A stretch of DNA of 64,000 bases, from NCBI GenBank assembly GCA_031374115.1, contig JANMNO010000087.1, positions 47,039 to 111,038 of the forward strand. The letters are read 5' to 3'. Within the stretch, counting starts at the first letter, position 1; each line of letters starts with the position of its first letter. A program made the position numbers and the translations under genes. Under the pieces are notes generated by a model. It searched no databases and had not been told where the DNA came from. It saw nothing but the letters and a program-made list of their open reading frames with translations. This DNA is from JAKFWF01 sp031374115. GTDB taxonomy: Bacteria > Pseudomonadota > Alphaproteobacteria > Rhizobiales > Hyphomicrobiaceae. Below, in pieces: positions 1-8,923 of this stretch.

Positions 1-1
1 G

Positions 2-580
2 ATCGACACGCGTAAAGCCGAAGTCATGCGGGCCGCCGCCAACGCCGGCGCCGATATCATCAATGATGTTTCCGCGCTGATGCACGACCCTCGGGCACTC
101 GAGGTCGCCGCTGATACAAGCCTACCGGTGATCTTAATGCACGCGCAGGGCGATCCGCGCACGATGCAGGAGAACCCGGCTTACGATCATGTGCTTCTCG
201 ATGTGTTCGACTTCCTGGAAGCACGCGTCGAGGCGTGCCGCCACGCTGGCATCTCACCGAACCGGTTGATCATCGATCCCGGCATCGGTTTCGGCAAGAC
301 AATGGTGCACAATCTCGAGCTGATGGCAGGTTTGAGTTTGTTTCACGGACTAGGTGTGCCGGTCCTCGTCGGTGCATCTCGAAAACGCTTCATTGGCACG
401 ATATCGCGGGTCGAAATTGCCGCGCACAGGGTCAACGGATCCGTTGCTGCCGCGCTGGCGGCCGTCTCGCAAGGCGCCCAGATCGTACGGGTGCACGACG
501 TTCGAGCCACACGCGAGGCGCTCGACGTCTGGATGGCGGCGACCACGGCGACGCTGCCTTCATCGGCAATCGGCGGTTAG
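2..580 (+). CDS. folP: Dihydropteroate synthase, C-terminal part (cut by window start)
   Basis: Cytoplasmic enzyme of folate synthesis that condenses p-aminobenzoate with hydroxymethyl-dihydropterin diphosphate. The reading frame is open from base 2, so the gene begins before the window. The visible 192 residues carry the family signatures IDTRKAEVM, GADIINDVSA, DPGIGFGKT and GASRKRF, the last near the sulfonamide/pABA-binding loop. It ends with TAG, 10 bases from the end of a convergent small gene. In many Hyphomicrobiales folP lies near glmM; here an opposite-strand ParA cassette separates the two. The truncation is a window-edge effect, not a pseudogene. Confidence 0.95.
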   Translation: MDTRKAEVMRAAANAGADIINDVSALMHDPRALEVAADTSLPVILMHAQGDPRTMQENPAYDHVLLDVFDFLEARVEACRHAGISPNRLIIDPGIGFGKTMVHNLELMAGLSLFHGLGVPVLVGASRKRFIGTISRVEIAAHRVNGSVAAALAAVSQGAQIVRVHDVRATREALDVWMAATTATLPSSAIGG

Positions 581-590
581 AGCCGCACAG

Positions 591-1061
591 TTAACTGGCA
601 GCTGCACGGCGATCTGCGATCCGGCGCGCGGTCCCGGCGATGATAGCAGCACGCAATTCCGGCAGTGCGCTCACGGTTCCGTCGATAGCGACGTGCTGCG
701 CGCGCGCGAGCGCACGTAGATGATCGGCGTTGTCGATGGCCTTGAGCTTGGCATCAAGACCGGCCGCGCCTTGCCTGGTCATCACGACGATCAAGCTGAA
801 TGAATGCGGATCGAAAGCTGGCGGTGCTGCATCCGCTTCGTGATCGGGTTCGTCTGCTACATCCGTGGAGGCGCTGGAGCTGCTTGCGTTCTTGCGCACC
901 CGCAGGTGTGTAAGCTCGGCGTCGAACTTATCGGTCAAGCGTTCCGCCGCCTCAGGACTAACTCCGGGATCGGCGCGCAGTGCGTCGCGGAAGTATTTCC
1001 GTTTGCCAGCCCCGGACGATGCCTTCGTATGTTTTGCCATGACCTGTTCCGATGAATTCAC
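591..1061 (-). CDS. Small conserved partner protein of the adjacent ParA-like ATPase (function unknown)
   Basis: A 156-residue cytoplasmic protein that I do not recognise. Its GTG start overlaps the ParA stop as GTGA, so translation is probably coupled; an internal ATG at 1040 (MAKHTKAS) is an alternative start. It has a basic N terminus (KHTKASSGAGKRKYF), an acidic low-complexity middle (DEPDHEADAA), and a folded-looking C-terminal half starting at FDPHSFSLIVVM and ending in an arginine/alanine-rich helix (RRIADRRAAAS). There is no signal peptide or membrane segment. A small protein translated directly after an orphan ParA is the usual arrangement for an adaptor that links the ATPase to its cargo (as ParB, McdB or PpfA do), but that role is inference. 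Confidence 0.75.
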   Translation of the reverse strand: MNSSEQVMAKHTKASSGAGKRKYFRDALRADPGVSPEAAERLTDKFDAELTHLRVRKNASSSSASTDVADEPDHEADAAPPAFDPHSFSLIVVMTRQGAAGLDAKLKAIDNADHLRALARAQHVAIDGTVSALPELRAAIIAGTARRIADRRAAAS

Positions 1062-1945
1062 TCGGCTGCCTGACGCTGGCTCATCAACGGTGTGATCTCA
1101 TCATAAAGGGCACGAATAGCGGAAGTGCCAGCGCCGTACTTTTCGTCTATCCGCTTTGGCGATTGGTCCCAATCGAAAGCATTTGCGATGCCTTCGTTAT
1201 GCGGCAATTGGGCGTCCAACATGGGATGGTCAAGGCCGATTTCGTCGATGATGTTGCGATCGCGCGAGTTATCGCGTGTGCCGTTGGCGAGACACACGTA
1301 ACGCCGGCGGTCCAGTTCGATCTCGCGCAGATCATCGATGTTGCGCTTTTCCTCGATCAGGAGGGCGACGCGATCGACCGCCAATTGCGAAACGTAATCC
1401 GGCCGAAAGGGAACGAGCACCAGGTCCGCGGTTTTTAAAGCGGCGAGTGCGGCGAATGACAAACCCGGTGCACAATCCAGAATGACAAGGTCGTAGTTTG
1501 GCTCGAACCTGCGCAGTAACCTCAGCAATCGGCCCTTGACACGCGACGCCACGATATCGGGGTCCTTGGCCTGGCGCGCTTCTTTGACGTACAACTCGCC
1601 CTGGACGTCCTCTAGCATTAACGAGCCTGGGAGCAGGGAAATGCGCGCTGGTTTACCGTTCGCGTCGCGAACGTCGCCGGTACCGTGAACGAGATAATCG
1701 CGAGGTGCGCCGGCCGTTTCGTCGAACATGTCGAAGAAGTAGTCCGAGATCGTGCGGTTGCCCTTTTTTGCAGCGAGCCAGCCTTGGCCGCCGAGCAGTA
1801 TCAGTGAAGCATTGCACTGCGAATCGAGGTCGAGCACGAGTACGCGTTTGCCGCCCCAAACGGCCGCTGCGTGGGCGAGCCCGACGGCGACCGTTGACTT
1901 GCCAACGCCGCCTTTGCGATTAGCAACTGCGAGAAAGAAGGCCAT
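1058..1945 (-). CDS. ParA/MinD-type P-loop ATPase (orphan partition ATPase)
   Basis: A 295-residue ATPase of the ParA/Soj type, a family that positions plasmids, chromosomes, chemoreceptors or protein cargo on the nucleoid or membrane. I chose the ATG at 1945, just before the deviant Walker A motif (KGGVGKST, about residues 11-18), because GGAG lies upstream; an open frame extends to 2095 without a good ribosome site. Other signatures are LVLDLDSQCN (switch I/Walker A') and LVILDCAPG (Walker B). No parB or parS-like array is nearby, so it is not the chromosomal parAB locus. Its stop overlaps the small partner gene by four bases. It faces glmM divergently across about 210 bases. Confidence 0.9.
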   Translation of the reverse strand: MAFFLAVANRKGGVGKSTVAVGLAHAAAVWGGKRVLVLDLDSQCNASLILLGGQGWLAAKKGNRTISDYFFDMFDETAGAPRDYLVHGTGDVRDANGKPARISLLPGSLMLEDVQGELYVKEARQAKDPDIVASRVKGRLLRLLRRFEPNYDLVILDCAPGLSFAALAALKTADLVLVPFRPDYVSQLAVDRVALLIEEKRNIDDLREIELDRRRYVCLANGTRDNSRDRNIIDEIGLDHPMLDAQLPHNEGIANAFDWDQSPKRIDEKYGAGTSAIRALYDEITPLMSQRQAAE

Positions 1946-2158
1946 ATATTCTCCGTAGGGTTCGAAAAATTGGTACTGTGTCCCCCGACGGGTCACGTAT
2001 GGGTCGATTCCGCTTCCCGCGCTATGTCCGGTAAAGCACACGGGATTGGCGTAACTGTTGCTAACAGCTGTTGAACAAAGCAGTTCGTTTCGCATTGGGG
2101 CGAAATAGGTTAATCAGCAAGTTGAGCACACCACGGCGAGCCGTGACAAAGAACGGGG

Positions 2159-3514
2159 ATGATGCAAATGACGCGCCGCTACTTCGGCACCGACGGCATT
2201 CGTGGGCTTGCGAACCGGCATCCGATGACATCGGAGGTGGCGCTCAAAGTCGGCATGGCCGCCGGCCATGTGTTTCGCAATGGCAATCACCGTCACCGGG
2301 TCGTCATCGGCAAGGATACGCGGCTGTCGGGCTATATGATCGAGAGCGCGCTGCTCTCCGGTTTTACAGCGGTCGGCTGCGACGTTTTCCTTCTCGGCCC
2401 GATGCCGACCCCGGCGGTCGCCATGCTGACCCGCTCGCTGCGCGCCGATCTCGGCGTGATGATCTCTGCATCGCACAACCGTTTTGATGACAACGGCATC
2501 AAGCTGTTCGACCCCGACGGTTACAAGTTATCGGACGAGACGGAAGCGCAGATCGAAGCACTGATCGATTCCGAAGCGGTGGCGATGTTGGCGGCGCCCG
2601 ATAAAATTGGCCGGGCCACGCGCGTCGAAAGCGCCCAAGAACGCTACATTGAGTATGCCAAGCGCACGTTGCCGAAAAACCTGCGTCTCGATGGCCTGCG
2701 CATCGTCATCGATTGCGCCAACGGTGCGGGTTACAAAGTCGCCCCCGAAGCGCTTTGGGAACTGGGCGCCGAGGTCATCAAGATCGGTGTCGACCCGAAC
2801 GGGCGCAACATCAACCACAAATGCGGCTCGACAGCGCCAGAGGCCTTGATCGACAAGGTCAGAGAAGTTCGAGCCGACATCGGTATCGCGCTCGATGGCG
2901 ATGCCGATCGCGTCGTGCTGATCAACGAAAAGGGCCAGATCGTCGATGGCGATCAGCTGATGGCCGTGATTGCCGAAAGCTGGCTCAAGCGGGAAGATCT
3001 CGCCGGCGGCGGTGTTGTGGCGACGGTGATGTCCAACCTGGGGCTGGAACGTTATCTTGAGACGCTTGGTCTGGCGATGGTGCGCACCCCGGTTGGCGAT
3101 CGTTACGTCGTCGAGCACATGCGTAAGCACGGCTACAACGTGGGAGGCGAGCAGTCCGGACACATCGTGCTATCGGACTTCACGACCACGGGTGACGGTC
3201 TGATCTCGGCGCTGCAGATTTTGGCGGTCGTCGTCTCGACTGGCAAGCCCGTCAGTGAAGTTTGCAATCGGTTCACTCCGCTGCCGCAGATCCTGCAAAA
3301 CGTGAGATATTCCACGGGCAAGCCGCTCGACGATGCGCGCGTCAAGAAAGCGATCGACGCGGGCAAGGAGAAACTCGGCAAGTCCGGGCGGCTGGTCATT
3401 CGTCCCTCCGGGACCGAGCAATTGATCCGCGTGATGGCCGAGGGCGACGACGAACGGCTGGTCTCGGGTGTGGTCGGCGATATTGCCGAAGCAGTGCGTT
3501 TGGCCGCCGCCTGA
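2159..3514 (+). CDS. glmM: Phosphoglucosamine mutase
   Basis: Converts glucosamine-6-phosphate to glucosamine-1-phosphate on the way to UDP-GlcNAc, the precursor of peptidoglycan and lipopolysaccharide. Full length at 451 residues. It opens with RRYFGTDGIRG, has the phosphoserine loop MISASHN (active Ser about 105), the metal-binding loop DGDADR, the sugar-binding GGEQSGH and the phosphate-binding RPSGTEQ. Three in-frame ATGs (2159, 2162, 2168) follow a GGGG ribosome site; the third gives the canonical N terminus, so the exact start is uncertain by three residues. A strong intrinsic terminator follows the stop codon. Confidence 0.97.
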   Translation: MMQMTRRYFGTDGIRGLANRHPMTSEVALKVGMAAGHVFRNGNHRHRVVIGKDTRLSGYMIESALLSGFTAVGCDVFLLGPMPTPAVAMLTRSLRADLGVMISASHNRFDDNGIKLFDPDGYKLSDETEAQIEALIDSEAVAMLAAPDKIGRATRVESAQERYIEYAKRTLPKNLRLDGLRIVIDCANGAGYKVAPEALWELGAEVIKIGVDPNGRNINHKCGSTAPEALIDKVREVRADIGIALDGDADRVVLINEKGQIVDGDQLMAVIAESWLKREDLAGGGVVATVMSNLGLERYLETLGLAMVRTPVGDRYVVEHMRKHGYNVGGEQSGHIVLSDFTTTGDGLISALQILAVVVSTGKPVSEVCNRFTPLPQILQNVRYSTGKPLDDARVKKAIDAGKEKLGKSGRLVIRPSGTEQLIRVMAEGDDERLVSGVVGDIAEAVRLAAA

Positions 3515-3540
3515 AACATTAATAAAATGTTTATTGAAAG

Positions 3541-3569
3541 CCCTGCCATTTATTTCGGCGGGGTTTTTT
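3541..3569 (+). terminator. Rho-independent terminator of glmM
   Basis: Seven-base-pair GC-rich stem (3541-3547 with 3557-3563, one U-G wobble), a nine-base loop, then six T residues at 3564-3569. It lies 27 bases after the glmM stop and separates glmM from the porin genes. Confidence 0.9.
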
Positions 3570-3725
3570 CATTGTTCAAGCGTTATGCTTCGAAACGCCT
3601 AAACAGCTCCGGCAATTAAGCGTCCCTTAAAACTTCTGACCGATAGTCTCGTATTGAGACAGTTCCGCGTTCAAGTTCGGGTTCCGGCAAGCCGCGCTTC
3701 CGGTCAGATAGAGAAAGGGCATCAG

Positions 3726-4532
3726 ATGATCTCGTTGGGCAGGACGTTGCTGCTGGGAGCCGTGCTCGCGATCGGCACCGCCACGGGGGCCGGCGCTGCC
3801 GACCTAAGCGGTCCGGGCGGCAGCCTCAAGGACTACGGCTATCAACCGCAAAAGGTGGCGTCGAACCCATCGTTCTACTTGCGCCTCGACGGTGGCTTTG
3901 CCCGTCATGATCGGCCCTTCATGGTTGAGAGCGGCGTTGCCGATCTCACCGAAACATCGCTGGACCAGGCTTGGACGCTTGGTGGCGGCGTTGGCTATTA
4001 CTTTGCAAGGAACGTTCGCGGCGATCTGACCTACGACCATCGCTTCAAGTCGGATGTTTCCGGCTATCGCTACGACGTGGCGCAGTTGGGTCCGGCCGAC
4101 TGTCATGGCGCTCCGCTCGTCCAATCGTCATGCTACGGCACCCGCGAATTCGGTCTGAAGAGCGATGTGTTCCTCGCCAACATGTACTTCGACTTCGACT
4201 GCCGCTGCCACATTACGCCATACCTCGGTGTCGGCCTCGGCTTCGCGCGTCACCAGACCAGCCAAGGTACTGTTACCAATGCCGCTGGTGTTACCGGCGA
4301 CATCGACAGCAGCTCCTCCACAACCGTTGCGGCGGCCTTGATGGGTGGTTTCTCTTGGCAGATGCGCGAACGCCTGGCTCTCGATGCAGGCTACCGCTTC
4401 CTCTACCTCGGCGATGCCGCGACTGGTGCGGTTCGCGATCGGCAGGGCAACGTCACCATCGCGCCAGAAACGACTGTCGAGGGCATCCACGCTCACGAGT
4501 TCCGCGTCGGCTTGCGCTACGACATCCGTTGA
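3726..4532 (+). CDS. Omp25-like outer-membrane beta-barrel protein, first copy
   Basis: A 268-residue outer-membrane protein of the Omp25/opacity-type barrel family common in Hyphomicrobiales. The ATG at 3726 follows GAGAAAGGG and opens a clear Sec signal peptide (MISLGRTLLLGAVLAIG, cleavage near GAGA-ADL). The mature part begins with a proline/glycine linker (SLKDYGYQP) and then shows alternating aromatic strands: FYLRLDGGFARHD, VGYYFARNVRGDLTY, LANMYFDFD, ITPYLGVGLGFARH and a C-terminal strand FRVGLRYDIR. The C-terminal Arg differs from the usual aromatic Bam signal. A related copy follows immediately downstream. Confidence 0.9.
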   Translation: MISLGRTLLLGAVLAIGTATGAGAADLSGPGGSLKDYGYQPQKVASNPSFYLRLDGGFARHDRPFMVESGVADLTETSLDQAWTLGGGVGYYFARNVRGDLTYDHRFKSDVSGYRYDVAQLGPADCHGAPLVQSSCYGTREFGLKSDVFLANMYFDFDCRCHITPYLGVGLGFARHQTSQGTVTNAAGVTGDIDSSSSTTVAAALMGGFSWQMRERLALDAGYRFLYLGDAATGAVRDRQGNVTIAPETTVEGIHAHEFRVGLRYDIR

Positions 4533-4561
4533 TTGAATTCAGTCCTATTATCTCGAACCAG

Positions 4562-4585
4562 AGACCGGCTCATTCGGGCCGGTTC
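4562..4585 (+). terminator. Stem-loop after first porin (weak terminator)
   Basis: Perfect six-base stem ACCGGC/GCCGGT (4564-4569 with 4578-4583) with an eight-base loop, 30 bases past the porin stop. No T tract follows, so it may protect the mRNA 3' end rather than terminate. Confidence 0.4.
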
Positions 4586-4740
4586 TAATCGAAATCTCAA
4601 ATCTCTCTGAGTTTCTTTGTTTGTGTCGCGTGACGTGTACCGATTTTTCGAACTGCCCGGGCAACCGCGTAACTGGACAAAGAAAGCATTCGAGGCCTGT
4701 CGCCAATCATCGGCGCGCCTCCTTCGAGGGATTGATCCAC

Positions 4741-5691
4741 ATGAAGCGTAGCATTCTATCTTTATCAGCAGGGCTGATCGGCTTGGCGCTCAACTCGTTG
4801 CCGGCTGGGGCTGGTGATTGGAACAATGGTGCCGGCTCGCTGAAAGAGCGCGGTATTGCAGCCGTGCCGGTACCGGCTCCCGCTGCATCATACGACGGTC
4901 CAAGCGGATGGTACATTCGCCTGGACGTTGGCCTTGGCCGTGAAAGTAAGCGCGGGGGAAAAGAGAGCGGTCTCGTGTATGGCGCTGGCGATATTCTCGA
5001 CTCGTCCTCTGCGACCGGGGCAGGTTTCGGCTCGTCGGCCAGTTGGATCCAAGACGACAGCGACCTCAATTTCAGCTATGGCGGCGGTGTCGGCTACCGC
5101 TGGACTTCCAACTGGCGCTCTGACGCGACGCTCGAACACCGCACAGCCAGCGATTACAAATTGCGCGGGAGCTATCAATACGCGAACTTGGTTGCAACCC
5201 CTCCCGGCCCGCCTGCTTATGCGCCGCCTGGCGCGCCCTCACGCATCGACGGCACGACCTCCGATACCACCACGATGAGGAGCGGCGTGTTGATGGCCAA
5301 TACCTATTACGACTGGACCAACCGTAGCGCGTTCACCCCTTATATTGGTGCGGGCATCGGCCTTGCTTATCTCGACCTGAGCCGGCAACACACCACCAGC
5401 GATACCTCTTGCGACCCGGCCGAGTTTCCCGTGCCTTGCGCAACGAGGACGGCGCATCGGAGTTTTTCTGGCAGCGGCTCAAACGAAAAGCTGCTGTGGG
5501 CTGGAGCGCTCACCGCCGGTTTTAGCTATGCTATCACCCCGATTACCTCGTTAGATGTGAATTACCGTGTGCTTTACATTCCAACGTCCTCGGTCAGCGT
5601 TGCAATGACAAACGGCCAGGAAAGCCGGTTCTCCTACAACGACATCTTCGAGCACCAGATCCGTGCCGGCCTGCGCTGGGATATCAACTAA
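4741..5691 (+). CDS. Omp25-like outer-membrane beta-barrel protein, second copy
   Basis: A 316-residue paralogue of the preceding porin-like protein. The ATG at 4741 begins a Sec signal peptide (MKRSILSLSAGLIGLALNSL, cleavage near AGA-GDW). The mature protein repeats the same layout: a GAGSLKERG linker, a WYIRLDVGLGRES strand, GGGVGYRWTSNWRSD, LMANTYYDWTN, FTPYIGAGIGLAYLD, and a last strand IRAGLRWDIN that matches the FRVGLRYDIR end of copy one. It has longer extracellular-type loops (a proline-rich loop PPGPPAYAPPG and a two-Cys loop CDPAEFPVPC). The copies are diverged, so the duplication is old. Confidence 0.9.
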   Translation: MKRSILSLSAGLIGLALNSLPAGAGDWNNGAGSLKERGIAAVPVPAPAASYDGPSGWYIRLDVGLGRESKRGGKESGLVYGAGDILDSSSATGAGFGSSASWIQDDSDLNFSYGGGVGYRWTSNWRSDATLEHRTASDYKLRGSYQYANLVATPPGPPAYAPPGAPSRIDGTTSDTTTMRSGVLMANTYYDWTNRSAFTPYIGAGIGLAYLDLSRQHTTSDTSCDPAEFPVPCATRTAHRSFSGSGSNEKLLWAGALTAGFSYAITPITSLDVNYRVLYIPTSSVSVAMTNGQESRFSYNDIFEHQIRAGLRWDIN

Positions 5692-5721
5692 CCGAAGCGC
5701 GTTGCAGCTTGCGGGATTAAG

Positions 5722-5745
5722 AGGGCGGGCAGTAATGCTCGCCCT
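5722..5745 (+). terminator. Stem-loop after second porin
   Basis: Nine-base-pair stem (5722-5730 with 5737-5745, one U-G wobble) around a six-base loop AGTAAT. There is no T run after it. It probably marks the 3' end of the porin transcript. Confidence 0.5.
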
Positions 5746-5799
5746 ACTGCATTCAACCCTCGATTGACATCGGCACACGTACCATTTATCTGCCACCTC

Positions 5800-5847
5800 G
5801 GGCCACCTCTCCCCAACGAGAGGCTGCTATCTGGAAGGGTAGATGTC
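5800..5847 (+). promoter_or_regulatory. Structured 5' leader of serC (serC-motif-like)
   Basis: Two hairpins stand just before the serC start. The first is a perfect six-base stem CCTCTC/GAGAGG (5806-5811 with 5818-5823). The second is CTATC/GGTAG (5827-5831 with 5838-5842, one wobble) and places most of the ribosome-binding GGAAGG in and next to its loop. A conserved serC leader RNA is known upstream of serC in alphaproteobacteria; that this is the same family is inference from position and layout, not from an alignment. Confidence 0.5.
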
Positions 5848-7020
5848 ATGACACTGATGAAACCGGCGAAGCTGCCGGCCAACCCACATTTTTCGTCCGG
5901 TCCCTGCGCCAAGCGCCCGGGCTGGTCTCTGCAAGCCCTTGAAGACGCATTTCTCGGCCGGTCGCATCGGGCGAAGGACGGCACGGCGCGGCTCAAGCTC
6001 GCAATCGACAAGACCAAGGCAATCCTCGGGCTCCCCGTGGGCTACCGCTGCGCGATCGTGCCTGCCTCCGACACCGGCGCCTACGAAATGGCGATGTGGA
6101 CGATGCTTGGCGCACGCGGCGTCGAGGCGCTCGCCTGGGAGAGTTTCGGCGCCGGCTGGGTCACCGACATCACCAAGCAGCTCAAACTGAAGGACGCGAA
6201 GATCACGACGGCCGAGTATGGCCATCTGCCAGACCTTTCGAAGGTCGATTTCTCAAGCGACGTGCTGTTCACCGCCAACGGCACGACGTCGGGCGTTCGC
6301 GTGCCGAACTACGATTGGATCCCCGCTGATCGCGAAGGTCTGACGTTCGCTGACGCGACATCGGCTGTGTTTGCCCAGCGCCTCGACTGGTCCAAGATCG
6401 ATGTCTGCACCTTCTCCTGGCAGAAGGTGCTCGGAGGGGAAGCAGCGCACGGCATGCTGGTGTTGTCGCCACGCGCCGTGGCCCGGCTCGAATCCTATGC
6501 ACCGGCATGGCCGCTTCCGAAGATCTTCCGTCTCACCAAGGGCGGCAAGTTGATGAAGGAGGTTTTCGAAGGCGAGACAATCAACACCCCTTCCATGCTG
6601 GCACTCGAAGACTATCTCGACGCGCTGAGTTGGGCCGAAAGTGTCGGCGGCCTCAAAGGGCTTATCCAGCGCGCCGACGCCAATGCTCAGGCGATCTTCG
6701 AATGGACTGAGCGCACGCCGTGGATTGCAAACCTTGCGGTTGACCCCCTGACGCGCTCCAACACTTCCGTTTGCTTGCGGTTCACCGATCCAGCGGTCAC
6801 GGCATTGCCGCTCGACGCGCAGGCGGCGTTCGCCAAGCAGATCGCAGGCAGTCTCGATAAGGAAGGTGCTGCCAATGACATCGCCTACTATCGCGATGCT
6901 CCGCCGGGCTTGCGCATCTGGTGTGGTTCAACCGTCGAGACAGCTGACGTGAAGGCGCTGCTTCCCTGGATCGAATGGGCCTACATGCGTGCCACCGCGA
7001 GCCTCCCCAAAGCTGCCTGA
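5848..7020 (+). CDS. serC: Phosphoserine aminotransferase
   Basis: PLP enzyme that transaminates 3-phosphohydroxypyruvate to phosphoserine, the second step of serine synthesis. 390 residues in the long alphaproteobacterial form. It opens with KPANPHFSSGPC-type sequence (here PANPHFSSGPCAKRPGW) and keeps the PLP lysine at about K193 in TFSWQKVLGG. I chose the ATG at 5848 because GGAAGG lies upstream; a second ATG at 5857 is possible. serA follows 66 bases downstream in the same direction, so the two steps are probably one operon. Confidence 0.96.
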   Translation: MTLMKPAKLPANPHFSSGPCAKRPGWSLQALEDAFLGRSHRAKDGTARLKLAIDKTKAILGLPVGYRCAIVPASDTGAYEMAMWTMLGARGVEALAWESFGAGWVTDITKQLKLKDAKITTAEYGHLPDLSKVDFSSDVLFTANGTTSGVRVPNYDWIPADREGLTFADATSAVFAQRLDWSKIDVCTFSWQKVLGGEAAHGMLVLSPRAVARLESYAPAWPLPKIFRLTKGGKLMKEVFEGETINTPSMLALEDYLDALSWAESVGGLKGLIQRADANAQAIFEWTERTPWIANLAVDPLTRSNTSVCLRFTDPAVTALPLDAQAAFAKQIAGSLDKEGAANDIAYYRDAPPGLRIWCGSTVETADVKALLPWIEWAYMRATASLPKAA

Positions 7021-7086
7021 GCCCGCCTTTTCTTTACGCACCGACAGCGCGCGTTTGAGCTATTGCACTTTCGATAGGAGCACTTG

Positions 7087-8673
7087 ATGACCACCACTCC
7101 GCGCGTTCTGATTTCCGACGATCTGTCGCCCGCTGCCGTGCAAATCTTTCAGGATCGCGGCGTTGCGGTCGACGTGAAGTCCGGTCTCTCGAAGGACGAA
7201 CTCCAGGCGATCATCGGTGACTACGACGGCCTGGCGATCAGGTCGGCAACGAAAGTCACCGAGAAATTGCTCGCTAGCGCCGAGCGGCTGAAGGTCGTCG
7301 GCCGCGCCGGCATCGGTGTCGACAATGTCGACATCAAAGCGGCGACCGCCAAGGGCATCATCGTCATGAACACGCCCTTTGGCAACTCGATCACCACGGC
7401 CGAGCACGCCATTACCCTGATGCTCGCGCTCGCTCGTCAGATCCCAACGGCCGACCGTTCGACGCAGGCCGGTAAATGGGAAAAATCGAAGTTCATGGGT
7501 GTCGAGATCACTGCCAAGACACTCGGCATCATCGGCTGCGGCAACATCGGCGCACTCGTCGCCGAGCGCGCGCTCGGTCTCAAAATGAAGGTCATGGCGT
7601 TCGATCCGTTCCTCACCGAGGAACGCGCGTTGGCGCTCGGCGTGACAAAGGTCGATTTGGATGAGTTGCTGCGGCGCGCCGATTTCATCACGCTGCACAC
7701 GCCGCTGACCGACAAGACACGCAACATTCTCGACGCCAAAGCGCTGGCAAAAACCAAAGCCGGGGTGCGCATCGTCAATTGTGCGCGGGGCGGGTTGATC
7801 GATGAGGCGGCACTTCTTTCGGCGCTCAATTCGGGTCACGCTGCTGGTGCAGCACTCGATGTATTTCTGGTCGAACCGGCGACGGAAAATCCGCTGTTCG
7901 GACACGCAAACGTAATTTGCACGCCGCACCTGGGCGCTGCAACCGTCGAAGCGCAGGAGAATGTCGCGCTACAGGTCGCCGAGCAGATGTCGGACTATTT
8001 GCTGACGGGCGCCATTACCAATGCGATCAACTTTCCGTCGATCTCGGCGGAGGATGCACCAAAGCTGCGCCCCTACGTCAAGCTTGCCGAACAGCTCGGC
8101 TTGTTCGCCGGGCAGTTGACCGAGAGCGGCATCAAATCCGTTCGTGTCGAATATGCTGGCGAAGTCGCCAAGCTCAACGTCAAGCCGCTTACCGCCGCGG
8201 CAATTGCCGGTGTGCTGCGGCCCCTTCTATCCGATGTCAACATGGTTTCTGCCGGCATCATCGCCAAGGAGCGCGGCATGGTGGTCGAGGAAGTCACGCG
8301 CGGGCACGATGGCGCCTACGAGAGCTATGTGCGGGTGACGGTCAAGACAGCCGGGCAGGAACGTTCTGTCGCGGGGACCGTGTTCTCGGATGGCAAGCCG
8401 CGCATTATCCAAGTCAAGGGCATCGAGATGGAGGCGCAGTTCTATTCGCACATGCTGTACATCACCAATAGCGACAAGCCGGGCTTCATCGGCAAAGTCG
8501 GCGCGCTGATGGGTGAGGTCGGCATCAACATCGCGCGTCTCAACTTGGGACGCGACAAGCCCGGTGGGGACGCTATTGCATTGATTGCCATCGATAGCCC
8601 GGCGGGCGACGACGTTATCGCCCGCATCAGAAAATTCGAGCATGTCAATCGCGTGCAGCGGTTGGAGTTCTAG
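7087..8673 (+). CDS. serA: D-3-phosphoglycerate dehydrogenase
   Basis: First enzyme of serine synthesis: oxidises 3-phosphoglycerate with NAD. 528 residues, the type I long form with an extra ASB domain and a C-terminal ACT domain. The NAD-binding glycine motif is IIGCGNIG (about 149-155). The catalytic residues are R234 in NCARGG, E263 in VEPATENP and H281 in TPHLGAAT. The ACT domain (about 455-528) begins near LYITNSDKPGF and usually binds serine for feedback control. ATG 7087 lies six bases after GGAG; a TTG directly in front is unlikely. serC is upstream. Confidence 0.97.
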   Translation: MTTTPRVLISDDLSPAAVQIFQDRGVAVDVKSGLSKDELQAIIGDYDGLAIRSATKVTEKLLASAERLKVVGRAGIGVDNVDIKAATAKGIIVMNTPFGNSITTAEHAITLMLALARQIPTADRSTQAGKWEKSKFMGVEITAKTLGIIGCGNIGALVAERALGLKMKVMAFDPFLTEERALALGVTKVDLDELLRRADFITLHTPLTDKTRNILDAKALAKTKAGVRIVNCARGGLIDEAALLSALNSGHAAGAALDVFLVEPATENPLFGHANVICTPHLGAATVEAQENVALQVAEQMSDYLLTGAITNAINFPSISAEDAPKLRPYVKLAEQLGLFAGQLTESGIKSVRVEYAGEVAKLNVKPLTAAAIAGVLRPLLSDVNMVSAGIIAKERGMVVEEVTRGHDGAYESYVRVTVKTAGQERSVAGTVFSDGKPRIIQVKGIEMEAQFYSHMLYITNSDKPGFIGKVGALMGEVGINIARLNLGRDKPGGDAIALIAIDSPAGDDVIARIRKFEHVNRVQRLEF

Positions 8674-8923
8674 CCCGGCTGGCGGCATCGGGAATTGCTT
8701 CGCTGCTCGGTTGCCATACTTCGATGGCGATGGTACGAGTTCGACATTGTCCGGTCACATTATAAACTTGGCTTCTCGCCGCTTGATCTGGATAATGGCT
8801 ATTGCGGCATCATCGGTTCAGGGACGACCGCGGTGGATACGGCAATCGCCAGCCACGACCGGCCAGACGGGGACTCGCGTCAAGCTCAAAAAAAATGGGC
8901 GGCGCAACGGAGGAAACGCAGAA

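Noticed and set aside
2..580. folP as a truncated pseudogene
   Set aside because: The frame is open to the window edge and all visible motifs are intact, so the gene simply continues outside.
7060..7929. 289-codon open frame opposite serA
   Set aside because: Fully overlaps conserved serA; composition is typical of a shadow frame.
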